A stretch of DNA of 64,000 nt from Streptomyces fulvorobeus. Its GTDB lineage: Bacteria; Actinomycetota; Actinomycetes; Streptomycetales; Streptomycetaceae. Location of the stretch: the NCBI RefSeq assembly GCF_013167895.1, contig NZ_BLWC01000001.1, positions 1,736,001-1,800,000 on the forward strand, written 5' to 3'. The notes under the pieces were generated by a model. The model saw only the letters and a program-made list of their open reading frames with translations. It was not told the origin of the DNA and searched no databases. A program made the translations under genes and the position numbers. How positions within the stretch are numbered: position 1 is the stretch's first letter; each line of letters begins with the position of its first letter. This document shows, in pieces, positions 41,838-49,833 of the stretch.

Positions 41838-43499
41838 ATGGCCGGGGAACGCACGGCACGCAACGCGGAGCAGCCCGCCGAGCAGCCCGCCGAGCGGAAC
41901 ACCGGGCCGGGCCCGGGGCGGGGCTCCGGCCGGGCAGGCGGGGCGGGCGCGCCCGGCGCCGGGCCGCCCCGCCTGCCCGAGCTGCTGGCGGCCGTCCTCA
42001 GCGTCGGGTCCGACCTCGACCAGCACGCCACGCTCCAGCGGATCGTGGACACCGCCACCGCACTGACCGAGGCGCGTAACGGGGTGCTCGGCGTCCTGGA
42101 CCCCGTGAGCGACCGCGTCACCGAGCTGTACACCGCGGGGCTCACCGACACGGAACGGCAGCGCGTCGGGCGGCTCCCGGACGGCCGCCGGGGCGCGAGC
42201 GGTCTCCTCGCCGAGGACCCGCGGCTCCCGCGCTGCGACGACGTGAGCACCGATCCGGGGGCCTGCGGTGTGCCGCCGGGGCATCCCGCGATGCGCGCCT
42301 TCCTCTGCGTCCCGATCCGGGTGCACGACGAGGTGTTCGGCACCCTCTATCTGGCGGACAAGCGCTCCGGGCGCTTCGACGACACGGACACCGCGCTGCT
42401 GCGGGTCCTCGCCGCGCAGGCGGGCATCGCGCTCGGCAACGCGCGCCTCTACGCCACGGCCCGCCAGCGGGAGCGCTGGATCGAGGGCGCCGCCGCCGTG
42501 ACCACGGCGCTGCTGACAGGAGCCGACGCCACGGACGCGCTGAGGACGGTGGCCGAGCGGGCCAGGGTGCTGGCCGGGGCCTCGGCGGGGGTGATCCTCC
42601 AGCCGAGAGCCGGGGGCGGGATGGAGATCGTCACGGCCTCGACGCCCCACGACCCGGCCGGCATCGTCGGCACGGTCATCGAGCCAGGCTCGCCCGTCCT
42701 GGTCCAGCTCCTGGCCGGCGAACCCGTCTTCGTCGACGACTCCTCATCCGACCCCCGGATGACGACTCCGGTGCGGTCCCGGTTCGGCCCCAGCATGATG
42801 CTGCCGCTGCGGAGCGGGGGCCGGCTCATCGGGACCCTGGCCCTGCCGCGCGGACGCGGCGAGCCGCCGTACTCGGCGGTGGAGCGGACGCTCGCCTCAC
42901 AGTTCGCCTCGCACGCCGCTCTGGCCCTGGTCCTCGCCGACTCCCAGCACGACAGGGAGCAGCTCGCCGTCTACGAGGACCGCGACCGGATCGCCCGCGA
43001 TCTGCACGACCTCGTCGTCCAGCGGCTGTTCGCGACCGAGATGATGCTGGAGTCGACCCGCCGCCGCGTCACCAGCGCGGAGACGGACGAGCTGCTCACC
43101 AGGGCCGTCGACGAGCTGGACTCCACGATCCAGGAGGTCCGGACCACGATCTTCGCCCTCCAGCAGCCGCCCGCCGAGGTGCCCGCCACCTTCCGCGGCC
43201 GGGTCCTGCGCGAGACGGGGGGCGCGGCCGCCGTGCTCGGCTTCCAGCCGTCGGTGCACTTCGCGGGAGCCGTCGACGCGCTCGTGGGGGAACCCGCGGG
43301 TACCGGCCTGCTCACCGCGCTGCGCGGCGCCCTGGCCGCCGCGCACCGGCGGGCCGGGGTCCATACGATCGAGGTCGAGGTGGACGCGACGGCGCGTACA
43401 CCGGCCGGCGGCGCGGCGGTGCGCCTGGTGGTCGCCGACGACGGGCGCGAGGAGGACGGCACGCGGTCGCGGACCGTCACCTGGCAGGCGCCGCTCTGA
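41838..43499 (+). CDS. GAF-domain sensor histidine kinase with a degenerate ATPase domain
   Basis: 553 residues from ATG 41838, 26 bases after mbl. Two GAF domains (about 60-190 and 230-370; LRVLAAQAGIALGNARLYA and LASQFASHAALALVLADSQ) precede a HisKA_3-type dimerisation helix with the phospho-acceptor in DRIARDLHDLVVQRLF (His390). The organisation is that of DevS/NarL-type kinases. The ATP-binding domain is abnormal: the N-box region reads LRGALAAAHRRAGVHTIEVE, and after ADDG the G-box with its following helix is missing, the chain jumping to TVTWQAPL. It may therefore be unable to bind ATP and act as a dimerisation or decoy partner. The stop overlaps the convergent lrp gene. Confidence 0.85.
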   Translation: MAGERTARNAEQPAEQPAERNTGPGPGRGSGRAGGAGAPGAGPPRLPELLAAVLSVGSDLDQHATLQRIVDTATALTEARNGVLGVLDPVSDRVTELYTAGLTDTERQRVGRLPDGRRGASGLLAEDPRLPRCDDVSTDPGACGVPPGHPAMRAFLCVPIRVHDEVFGTLYLADKRSGRFDDTDTALLRVLAAQAGIALGNARLYATARQRERWIEGAAAVTTALLTGADATDALRTVAERARVLAGASAGVILQPRAGGGMEIVTASTPHDPAGIVGTVIEPGSPVLVQLLAGEPVFVDDSSSDPRMTTPVRSRFGPSMMLPLRSGGRLIGTLALPRGRGEPPYSAVERTLASQFASHAALALVLADSQHDREQLAVYEDRDRIARDLHDLVVQRLFATEMMLESTRRRVTSAETDELLTRAVDELDSTIQEVRTTIFALQQPPAEVPATFRGRVLRETGGAAAVLGFQPSVHFAGAVDALVGEPAGTGLLTALRGALAAAHRRAGVHTIEVEVDATARTPAGGAAVRLVVADDGREEDGTRSRTVTWQAPL

Positions 43500-43908
43500 G
43501 GGCGATCCGGGTGTTGGAGTGGGCGACCCCCGCCTCCCGTCTCAGCCGTCGCAGCAGCGTGTCAAGGGCGCCCGGGTCCGCCGCCGTGGCGCGGACGAGG
43601 TAGTCGTGGCCGCCCGTCACGTGCACCACCTCCGTGATCCCCGGCAGCATCAGCACCGAGCGTTCGAACTCCTCGTTCGTCGTGTCGAGGCGCAGGGACA
43701 CGTCGATGAAGACGACCAGGCCGGAGCGGGTGTCCGCGGCCGGGTCGATGATGACGGAGAAGCCGCGGATGACTCCGTCGCGGCGCATGCGGCGGACCCG
43801 GTCGCCCGCGGCGTTGGCGCTGAGTCCGACGCGTACGCCCAGGTCCCGGTACGAGATCCGCGCGTCCTCCTGGAGGACGGAGAGGATTTCCCTGTCGAGC
43901 CTGTCCAT
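43477..43908 (-). CDS. Lrp/AsnC family transcriptional regulator
   Basis: 143 residues from ATG 43908. N-terminal helix-turn-helix (LDREILSVLQEDARISYRDL, VGLSANAAGDRVRRMRRDGV) followed by an RAM ligand domain (VVFIDVSLRLD, ITEVVHVTGGHDYLVRATA). These proteins respond to amino acids and often control divergent transporters; the MFS gene begins 160 bases away in the other direction. A palindrome lies two bases upstream of the ATG, suggesting autorepression. The C-terminal end overlaps the convergent sensor kinase by 23 bases. Confidence 0.93.
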   Translation of the reverse strand: MDRLDREILSVLQEDARISYRDLGVRVGLSANAAGDRVRRMRRDGVIRGFSVIIDPAADTRSGLVVFIDVSLRLDTTNEEFERSVLMLPGITEVVHVTGGHDYLVRATAADPGALDTLLRRLRREAGVAHSNTRIALRAAPAR

Positions 43909-43909
43909 A

Positions 43910-43924
43910 CTGCGATTGTCGCAG
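43910..43924. promoter_or_regulatory. Palindrome CTGCGA-TTG-TCGCAG at the lrp start, candidate autoregulatory operator
   Basis: A perfect 15-bp dyad that overlaps the likely -10 (GACAAT on the minus strand, six bases before the ATG). Binding there would block transcription initiation. The length fits Lrp/AsnC sites. Confidence 0.55.
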
Positions 43925-44067
43925 CTCGGGCGGGAAAGCGACGGTGCGGAGACCGGGACCCGCGGGCCGGAACTGGCAGGCCGGCGCCGGGAGGCCGGTA
44001 CCCGGCCCGGACCCCGCATGGAGCAGCCCGGCGGGCCCGCGCCGGACCCGCGGCCTTGAATGGTGCC

Positions 44068-45279
44068 GTGGATACCGCCGTCACGCAGCCTCCCGCCCCC
44101 GCGGCGGAGGGGTCCGCCGCTCCCTACCGCAACCTCGCGACGGCCACGGTCGGCTTCGCCCTCACCTTCTGGGCCTGGAACCTCATCGCACCGATGTCCG
44201 GGACCTACCGGGACCGGCTGGGCCTCAGTTCGTTCGAGCAGTCCTTCCTGGTGGCCGTGCCGGTGCTGGTGGGGTCCCTGGGGCGCGTCCCGGTGGGCGC
44301 GCTCACCGACAGGTACGGCGCGCGGATCATGTTCCCGCTGGTCTCGGCGCTGACGGTGGTCCCCGTACTGCTGCTGATCCCGGCGGGGAACTCCTACGGC
44401 GCGCTGCTCGCGGTCGGCTTCCTGCTGGGCCTCGGCGGCACCACGTTCGCCATCGGGGTCCCGCTGGTCAACTCCTGGTTCCCGCCCGCCAAGCGGGGCT
44501 TCGCGCTCGGAGTCTTCGGCATGGGCATGGGCGGGGTGGCGCTCTCCGGCTACTTCACACCCCGGATCGCCGGGCACGGCGACAGTCTGCCGTTCCTGGT
44601 GGTCGGCGGGGCGCTCCTGCTCTACGCCCTCCTCGCCGCCGTACTGATCACCGACCGGCCCGGCCGGAAGATCCCGGCGGACACCCTGGCGCACCGCCTG
44701 GGCGAGGCCGGGAGGCTGCGGGTGACCTGGGAGCTGTCCGCGCTGTACGCGATCGGCTTCGGCGGCATCGTCGCGTTCGGCGTCTATCTGCCGACGTACC
44801 TCAGGACCTGGTACGACCTCTCACCTACCGACGCGGGCACCCGCGCCGCGGGGTTCGCACTGGTCACGGTCGTCTTCCGGCCGATCGGCGGCTGGCTGTC
44901 GGACCGCGTCCACCCGGCGACGGTCACCGCCGCCGCCCTGCTGGCCGCCGCGCTGACGGCGGTCCTCCAGGCGTTCGAGCCCGCCCTGATGCCCGGTGGC
45001 ACGGTCGCGCTGCTCTGCATGGCTGCCGCGCTCGGCACCGCGAGCGGCAGCGTCTTCGCCCTCGTCTCCCAGGGGACACCGCAGCCGAAGGTGGGCAGTG
45101 TGACGGGCATCGTGGGGGCGATGGGCGGTCTCGGCGGCTTCGTACCGCCCCTGGTGATGGGCGCGATCTTCAGCGCCAAGGACTCGTACGCGATCGGCTT
45201 CATGCTGCTGTCCGATCTGGCGCTCGCCGGATGCGTGTACGCGTACGCGCGGATGCGGACGGTCCCGCGCGAGGGCTGA
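44068..45279 (+). CDS. MFS transporter, nitrate/nitrite (NarK-like) group
   Basis: 403 residues from GTG 44068 with twelve predicted membrane helices. Loop motifs include GRVPVGALTDRYGARIMFPL after helix 2, FLLGLGGTTFAIGVPLVNSWFPPAKRG (the NarK-type nitrate signature region), FGMGMGGVALSGYFTPRI and FRPIGGWLSDRVHP. The glycine-rich helices are typical of nitrate/nitrite porters, although some relatives carry other small anions. It is divergent from lrp and tandem with matB. Confidence 0.87.
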   Translation: MDTAVTQPPAPAAEGSAAPYRNLATATVGFALTFWAWNLIAPMSGTYRDRLGLSSFEQSFLVAVPVLVGSLGRVPVGALTDRYGARIMFPLVSALTVVPVLLLIPAGNSYGALLAVGFLLGLGGTTFAIGVPLVNSWFPPAKRGFALGVFGMGMGGVALSGYFTPRIAGHGDSLPFLVVGGALLLYALLAAVLITDRPGRKIPADTLAHRLGEAGRLRVTWELSALYAIGFGGIVAFGVYLPTYLRTWYDLSPTDAGTRAAGFALVTVVFRPIGGWLSDRVHPATVTAAALLAAALTAVLQAFEPALMPGGTVALLCMAAALGTASGSVFALVSQGTPQPKVGSVTGIVGAMGGLGGFVPPLVMGAIFSAKDSYAIGFMLLSDLALAGCVYAYARMRTVPREG

Positions 45280-45322
45280 CCACCGGCCGCCGGACGCGGC
45301 GGGCTGAGCGGGACTTCGCGGT

Positions 45323-45328
45323 TAGGCT
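45323..45328 (+). promoter_or_regulatory. Leaderless -10 element (TAGGCT) of matB
   Basis: TAGGCT ends six bases before GTG 45335, with no ribosome site between. Confidence 0.45.
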
Positions 45329-45334
45329 CGCCGG

Positions 45335-46801
45335 GTGATGCCTCTTCTGCCTGCCCTCCAGGATGTGTCGGGACCGACCGGCCGCGCGGCCTCCCGGGAA
45401 GCGGTCCGGTTCGGCGCGCTCTCCCTGTCCTACGGGCGGCTCGCCGCCGCATCGGACGCCCTGGCGGGGCGCGTCGCGGGCGCCGGGCGGGTCGCCGTCT
45501 GGGCGACGCCGACCGCGGAGACCGTCGTCGCGGTGGTGGCCGCGCTGCGCGCCGGAGTGCCGGCCGTCCCGGTCAACCCGAGGACGGGCGCACGCGAACT
45601 CGCGCACATCGTCGCCGACAGCGCGCCATCGGTGGTGCTCGCCGGTGCCGCCGACGTGCTCCCGGCGGCGCTGGCCGGACTCGAACGCCTGGACGTCGAC
45701 ACGGCCGCCGCCGCTCCGGCCGCCGCGTTCCCCGAGCCCTCGCCCGACTCCCCCGCCCTGGTCGTCTACACCTCCGGCACCACCGGCCCGCCCAAGGGCG
45801 CGATCCTGCCCCGCCGCGCGATCGCCGCCTCGCTGGACGCGCTGGAGGACGCCTGGCGGTGGACCGGCGACGACGTCCTCGTACACGCCCTGCCGCTGTT
45901 CCACGTGCACGGCCTGGTCCTGGGCGTGCTGGGCCCGCTGCGCCGGGGCGGTTCGGTGCGCCACCTCGGGCGGTTCTCCGTCGAGGGCGTGACCGGTGAG
46001 CTGCTGTCCGGCGGCACGATGCTCTTCGGCGTGCCGACGATGTACCACCGGCTGGCCGAGGCGCTCGCCGACCCTGCGGGCTCCCCCGGGCTCACCGAGG
46101 CGCTGGCGGGTGCCCGGCTGCTGGTCTCGGGCTCGGCGGCGCTCCCGGTCCGCGACCACGAGCGGATCGCGGCGGCGACCGGCCGCCGGGTCATCGAGCG
46201 GTACGGCATGACGGAGACCCTGATGAACACGGGGGTACGCGCCGACGGCGAGGCCCGCCCCGGGACAGTGGGCCCGCCGCTGCGCGGTGTGGGCCTGCGC
46301 CTGGTCGAGGAGGACGGCACGGTGCTGGAGGACCCGGCCGCCATCGGTGAGATCCAGGTGCGCGGCCCCAACCTCTTCACCGGCTATCTGAACCGGCCCG
46401 ACGCGACCGCCGCCGCCCTCACCGAGGACGGCTGGTTCCGTACCGGGGACATGGCCACGCTCGACGCCGACGGCTACGTCCGGATCGTCGGCCGCAAGGC
46501 CACCGACCTGATCAAGAGCGGTGGGTACAAGATCGGCGCGGGCGAGATCGAGAACGCCCTGCTGGACCACCCGGGGGTGCGCGAGGCCGCCGTGACCGGC
46601 GAGCCGGACACGGATCTGGGCGAGCGGATCGTCGCCTGGGTGGTGGCAGCCGAGCCCGGCTCGCCCCCCTCGGCCGAGGATCTCGCCGCCCATGTCACGG
46701 GCCTGCTCGCGCCGCACAAGCGCCCGCGTACGGTCCGCTACCTGGACGCCCTGCCCCGCAACGACCTGGGAAAGATCATGAAGCGTGCACTGGGCCGCTG
46801 A
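45335..46801 (+). CDS. matB: Malonyl-CoA synthetase (acyl-AMP ligase)
   Basis: 488 residues from GTG 45335, with ATG 45338 next to it. An ANL adenylating enzyme: P-loop VVYTSGTTGPPKGAILPRRA, LPLFHVHGLVLG, RRVIERYGMTETLMNTGVRA, WFRTGDMATLDADGYV, RKATDLIKSGGYKIGAGEIE (hinge and CoA part) and the C-terminal catalytic Lys in PRNDLGKIMKRAL. The chain matches, as I recall it, the structurally studied S. coelicolor MatB, which makes malonyl- and methylmalonyl-CoA from the free diacids. It supplies extender units for fatty acids and polyketides. Follows the MFS gene by 55 bases. Confidence 0.92.
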   Translation: MMPLLPALQDVSGPTGRAASREAVRFGALSLSYGRLAAASDALAGRVAGAGRVAVWATPTAETVVAVVAALRAGVPAVPVNPRTGARELAHIVADSAPSVVLAGAADVLPAALAGLERLDVDTAAAAPAAAFPEPSPDSPALVVYTSGTTGPPKGAILPRRAIAASLDALEDAWRWTGDDVLVHALPLFHVHGLVLGVLGPLRRGGSVRHLGRFSVEGVTGELLSGGTMLFGVPTMYHRLAEALADPAGSPGLTEALAGARLLVSGSAALPVRDHERIAAATGRRVIERYGMTETLMNTGVRADGEARPGTVGPPLRGVGLRLVEEDGTVLEDPAAIGEIQVRGPNLFTGYLNRPDATAAALTEDGWFRTGDMATLDADGYVRIVGRKATDLIKSGGYKIGAGEIENALLDHPGVREAAVTGEPDTDLGERIVAWVVAAEPGSPPSAEDLAAHVTGLLAPHKRPRTVRYLDALPRNDLGKIMKRALGR

Positions 46802-46920
46802 CGTCCGGCGCGCAGGGCGGCGCAAGGTTGGCTAGCGTGAGACACCTGGACCGATCTCCGGTGCCCGGTCACCACCCGTCACCGTCGAGCACCACTCACG
46901 AGCGAAGAGGGACCAGTGTC

Positions 46921-47718
46921 ATGGCCGAGATATCCGAGGGCACGCCGATCTGGGCGGACGCCACCTTCCCCGACGTCGAGGCGGCCAAGAGCTTCTACGG
47001 GGACGTGCTGGGCTGGTCGTTCGGCGAGTCGTCGCCGGAGTTCGGTGACTACACCCAGGCGTACGCGGACGGGAAGGCGGTGGCCGCCGTGTCGCCGCCC
47101 ATGCCCGGCCAGGAGGCCCCGGCCGCGTGGTGTCTCCACCTCGCCTCCTCGGACGCCTCCGCCACGGCGGACAAGGTCCGCGACAGCGGCGGCGCGGTCC
47201 TGGTGGAGCCGATGCGGGTCGGTGACTTCGGCACGATGGTGCTGGCGGCCGACCCGGGCGGGACGGTGTTCGGGATCTGGCAGCCGGAGACGCACCTGGG
47301 GTTCGAGGCGCGGGCCGTACCCGGCGCGTTCTGCTGGGCGGAGGTCTACACCCGGGCCCCGGAGAAGTCGGACGCCTTCTTCCCCCGCCTCTTCCCGTAC
47401 AAGGTGCGGAGCATGGAGGACGAGGCGATCGACTTCGCCGTCTACGACCTGGGCGAGGAGAGCGTGCTCGGCCGCATGAAGATGACGGACGACTTCCCGC
47501 CCGAGGTGCCCTCGTACGTCAACGTGTACTTCACCGTCGAGGACTGCGACGCGGCGGTGGCCAGGGCGACGGAGCGCGGCGCGGTCGTGCGGTTCGGGCC
47601 GGTGAGCAGTCCCTTCGGGCGGTTCGCGGCCCTGTCCGACCCGCAGGGAGCGGCGTTCTCGGTCATCGACGTCACCACCACCGAGGGCGAGATGCCCTCG
47701 CTGCGCGACGCGGGCTGA
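46921..47718 (+). CDS. VOC superfamily (glyoxalase/bleomycin-resistance-like) two-domain protein
   Basis: 265 residues from ATG 46921, with AGAGGGA eight bases upstream. Two tandem VOC modules: TPIWADATFPDVEAAKSFYG to DPGGTVFGIWQPE, and GAFCWAEVYTRAPEKSDAFF to DPQGAAFSVIDV. Each half carries the beta-alpha-beta-beta-beta pattern. The usual metal His/Glu ligands are not all obvious, so it may bind a small molecule rather than act as an enzyme. Similar Streptomyces proteins are annotated as hydroxylases or antibiotic-binding proteins without firm evidence. Confidence 0.87.
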   Translation: MAEISEGTPIWADATFPDVEAAKSFYGDVLGWSFGESSPEFGDYTQAYADGKAVAAVSPPMPGQEAPAAWCLHLASSDASATADKVRDSGGAVLVEPMRVGDFGTMVLAADPGGTVFGIWQPETHLGFEARAVPGAFCWAEVYTRAPEKSDAFFPRLFPYKVRSMEDEAIDFAVYDLGEESVLGRMKMTDDFPPEVPSYVNVYFTVEDCDAAVARATERGAVVRFGPVSSPFGRFAALSDPQGAAFSVIDVTTTEGEMPSLRDAG

Positions 47719-47832
47719 ACCACCGCGGCCGGGTACGCGATCCCGCGGCGGACGCGGACCCGGGATGTGGAGTGTCCACTCCTGCTCAGTCATGCTCAGT
47801 CGCGCGCTGCCCGCGCCACGGTGCGGTGGCGC

Positions 47833-48321
47833 TCAGGCGGTCTCCTGCTGATCGCATGGCAGGGCGGGGTCGCCGACCGCGTCACAGAGTGCGAGGAGGC
47901 CGGTGGCCAGTGCGTGCTGGGCGTCGGGGCTCATCCGGTCCATGGCCTGCTGGAGGGCCAGTTCGCGGCGGCGCCTGATCTGGTGCAGGTAGGCGACGCC
48001 GGTCTCGGTGAGTTCGAGCCGCACTTCACGCCGGTCATCCGGGCGGGAGGTCCGGCGGAGGAATCCGGCGGCCTGGAGACGGTCACACAGGCGGGTGACG
48101 GAGGGCGGAGCCGAGGAGAGGCGGCGGCCCAGCGTGCTCAGGTTGATACCGGGTTCGCGGGCGACGATGTACAGCACACGGGTCTGCGCGGAGGAGAGCG
48201 GGGCGGTGCCGAGTGTGACGCGGCCGCGTTCCCAGGCGATTTCGAGGAGCTCCAGCACCTCGCCGATTTCGGGCATGACACGGGAGGCGTGCTGGTCCGG
48301 AGAGGCAGGGACCTCGCGCAT
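47833..48321 (-). CDS. MarR family transcriptional regulator
   Basis: 162 residues from ATG 48321, with GGGAG six bases upstream. A winged helix-turn-helix: LSSAQTRVLYIVAREPGINL, TLGRRLSSAPPSVTRLCDRL and the wing RRTSRPDDRREVRLELTETG. It is divergent from the first SpoIIE phosphatase gene across only 43 bases, so it likely controls that promoter as well as its own. Ligand unknown. Confidence 0.9.
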   Translation of the reverse strand: MREVPASPDQHASRVMPEIGEVLELLEIAWERGRVTLGTAPLSSAQTRVLYIVAREPGINLSTLGRRLSSAPPSVTRLCDRLQAAGFLRRTSRPDDRREVRLELTETGVAYLHQIRRRRELALQQAMDRMSPDAQHALATGLLALCDAVGDPALPCDQQETA

Positions 48322-48364
48322 GTGACACTCCCGAGTAGGGCATTCACGCTCGTTCCGGCTGGTC

Positions 48365-49630
48365 ATGATGAACAGTCGTACAGATGAAGATATGCGCAGG
48401 AAAGAGAGATTGGTACCGGTGGACAGACCCAGTGCGGTTGAGCGTACTCTGCGCGAGGCCGCGCCCCACGAAATCTTCGATGTGCTCCGCTCGCTCATGG
48501 AGCGCCGTTTTCACGCCCGGTCCGTGGAGCTGCTGATGGCCGACTACGCCATGACGCGGCTTCAGCCGATCGAGGCGCTGCCGCGTACCCTGCAGCCGTT
48601 GCCGGTGCACGAGAGCGCTCCGGGGCGCGCTTTCGGTGCTCAGGAGCAGCACTGCGTGTACGACGGCTCGGAGTCCACCATAACGGTGCACATGCCGGTC
48701 AGTGTGCGGGGGGACCGGCTGGGCGTGCTGAGCGTCACCCTGCCCGCCGGCGCGGACGGTGTCGCGGCCGACGTGCTGGACGAGCTTCAGCAGTGCGCGG
48801 ACGCACTGGCGCACGAAGTGGTGGTCGCCGAACGCGACACCGATGTGTTCCTCCAGGCGCGGCGTGCGGAGCGGCTGACGCTCGCCGCCGAGATGCAGTG
48901 GCAGCTGCTGCCCGGCCGTTCGTGCGCCCGCCCCGAGTACAGCCTCGGCGCCCAGCTGGAACCCGCGTACGCCATTTTCGGCGACAGCTTCGACTGGTCG
49001 GCCTCGGCGGACGACCTGTACGTGATGGTGAGCAACGGCATGGGCGAGGGGATCGACGCCGCTCTGCTGACCAACCTCGCCGTCAACGCCCTGCGCAACG
49101 CCCGCCGCGCCGGCCTCGACCTGAGCGACCAGGCGTACCTCGCCGACCAGGCCATCTACGGCCAGCACCGGGGGGACCGGCACCTGTCGACGCTGCTGCT
49201 CCGCTTCCACCTGCCGACCGGGGACGTGGAGATCATCGACGCCGGCTCGCCCCATGTGTGGCGGCTGCGCGCGGGGGCGGTCGAGATGATCGAGCTGGAG
49301 GCGCAGATGCCCTTGGGGATGTTCGAGGACACGGCCTACGTCCCCCAGCGCTTCGCCGTCGAACCCGGAGACCGTCTGCTCTTCATCAGCGACGGTGTCT
49401 ACGACGCCCTGTCACCGGGCGGCGAGAAGTACAGCGTTCGCGCCCTGGCCAGGTCGATCAACAGCACGCGCCTGCTTCCCGCGTCCCAGGTACCCAGAGC
49501 GATGCTCCAGGAACTGCTGGGACACCGGGGGGCCGGTCCGGCGGCGGACGACTCCCTGGTGATGTGCCTGGACTGGCACGGACGCCCCCGCCGAGAACTG
49601 GGGGACCAGCCTTCGGGCGCCTCCACGTGA
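48365..49630 (+). CDS. PP2C/SpoIIE-type phosphatase with an altered metal site
   Basis: 421 residues from ATG 48365 (ATG 48368 adjoining). The N-terminal half is an N-terminal sensor-like region with a GAF-like core (about 30-165). The phosphatase domain begins near residue 175 (LTLAAEMQWQLLPGRSC). The usual GGDFYD is FGDSFDW here, the second metal motif reads VSNGMGEGIDAALL with Asn where Asp is normal, then DRLLFISDGVYDAL and ADDSLVMCLDW retain their acids. The Asp-to-Asn change may reduce or shift metal dependence. These enzymes usually dephosphorylate STAS anti-anti-sigma proteins. Divergent from a MarR gene and upstream of the B12-sensor operon. Confidence 0.85.
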   Translation: MMNSRTDEDMRRKERLVPVDRPSAVERTLREAAPHEIFDVLRSLMERRFHARSVELLMADYAMTRLQPIEALPRTLQPLPVHESAPGRAFGAQEQHCVYDGSESTITVHMPVSVRGDRLGVLSVTLPAGADGVAADVLDELQQCADALAHEVVVAERDTDVFLQARRAERLTLAAEMQWQLLPGRSCARPEYSLGAQLEPAYAIFGDSFDWSASADDLYVMVSNGMGEGIDAALLTNLAVNALRNARRAGLDLSDQAYLADQAIYGQHRGDRHLSTLLLRFHLPTGDVEIIDAGSPHVWRLRAGAVEMIELEAQMPLGMFEDTAYVPQRFAVEPGDRLLFISDGVYDALSPGGEKYSVRALARSINSTRLLPASQVPRAMLQELLGHRGAGPAADDSLVMCLDWHGRPRRELGDQPSGAST

Positions 49631-49736
49631 CCCTTCGGTGAAGGTTATGGAGCTGCGGTGTGCGTCGTGCTTGCTGTATGACCTGCCGGGAAGACGACGG
49701 GCGGGGACAGGTTGCTATTAACGTCCCCCTGAACAA

Positions 49737-49780
49737 TGCTTGCCGTGCGGCAACTAATAGTCGCTGCCGCACGGCAAGCA
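49737..49780. promoter_or_regulatory. 16-bp perfect inverted repeat upstream of the phosphatase-B12-STAS operon
   Basis: TGCTTGCCGTGCGGCA (49737-49752) and its exact complement (49765-49780) flank a 12-base AT-richer spacer. Each arm holds a smaller palindrome: TTGCCGTGCGGCAA at 49740-49753 and TGCCGCACGGCA at 49765-49776. A near-identical palindrome is found upstream of the hybrid kinase. It may be a paired operator; alternatively it could fold as a terminator for the preceding gene, but no T-run follows. Confidence 0.6.
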
Positions 49781-49833
49781 CATTCCGTCGATCTCGGGAA
49801 GGGGTGCGGTTCGCCCAGAGGCGGGCCCTCTTC

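Noticed and set aside
49647..49721. Short plus-strand frame of about 24 codons after the first phosphatase
   Set aside because: The only purine tract is too close to the ATG to serve as a ribosome site, and there is no evidence of conservation.
49737..49780. Hairpin read as an intrinsic terminator
   Set aside because: It lies more than 100 bases after the upstream stop and has no T-run; the palindromes within each arm and a related site elsewhere favour an operator, though termination is not excluded.
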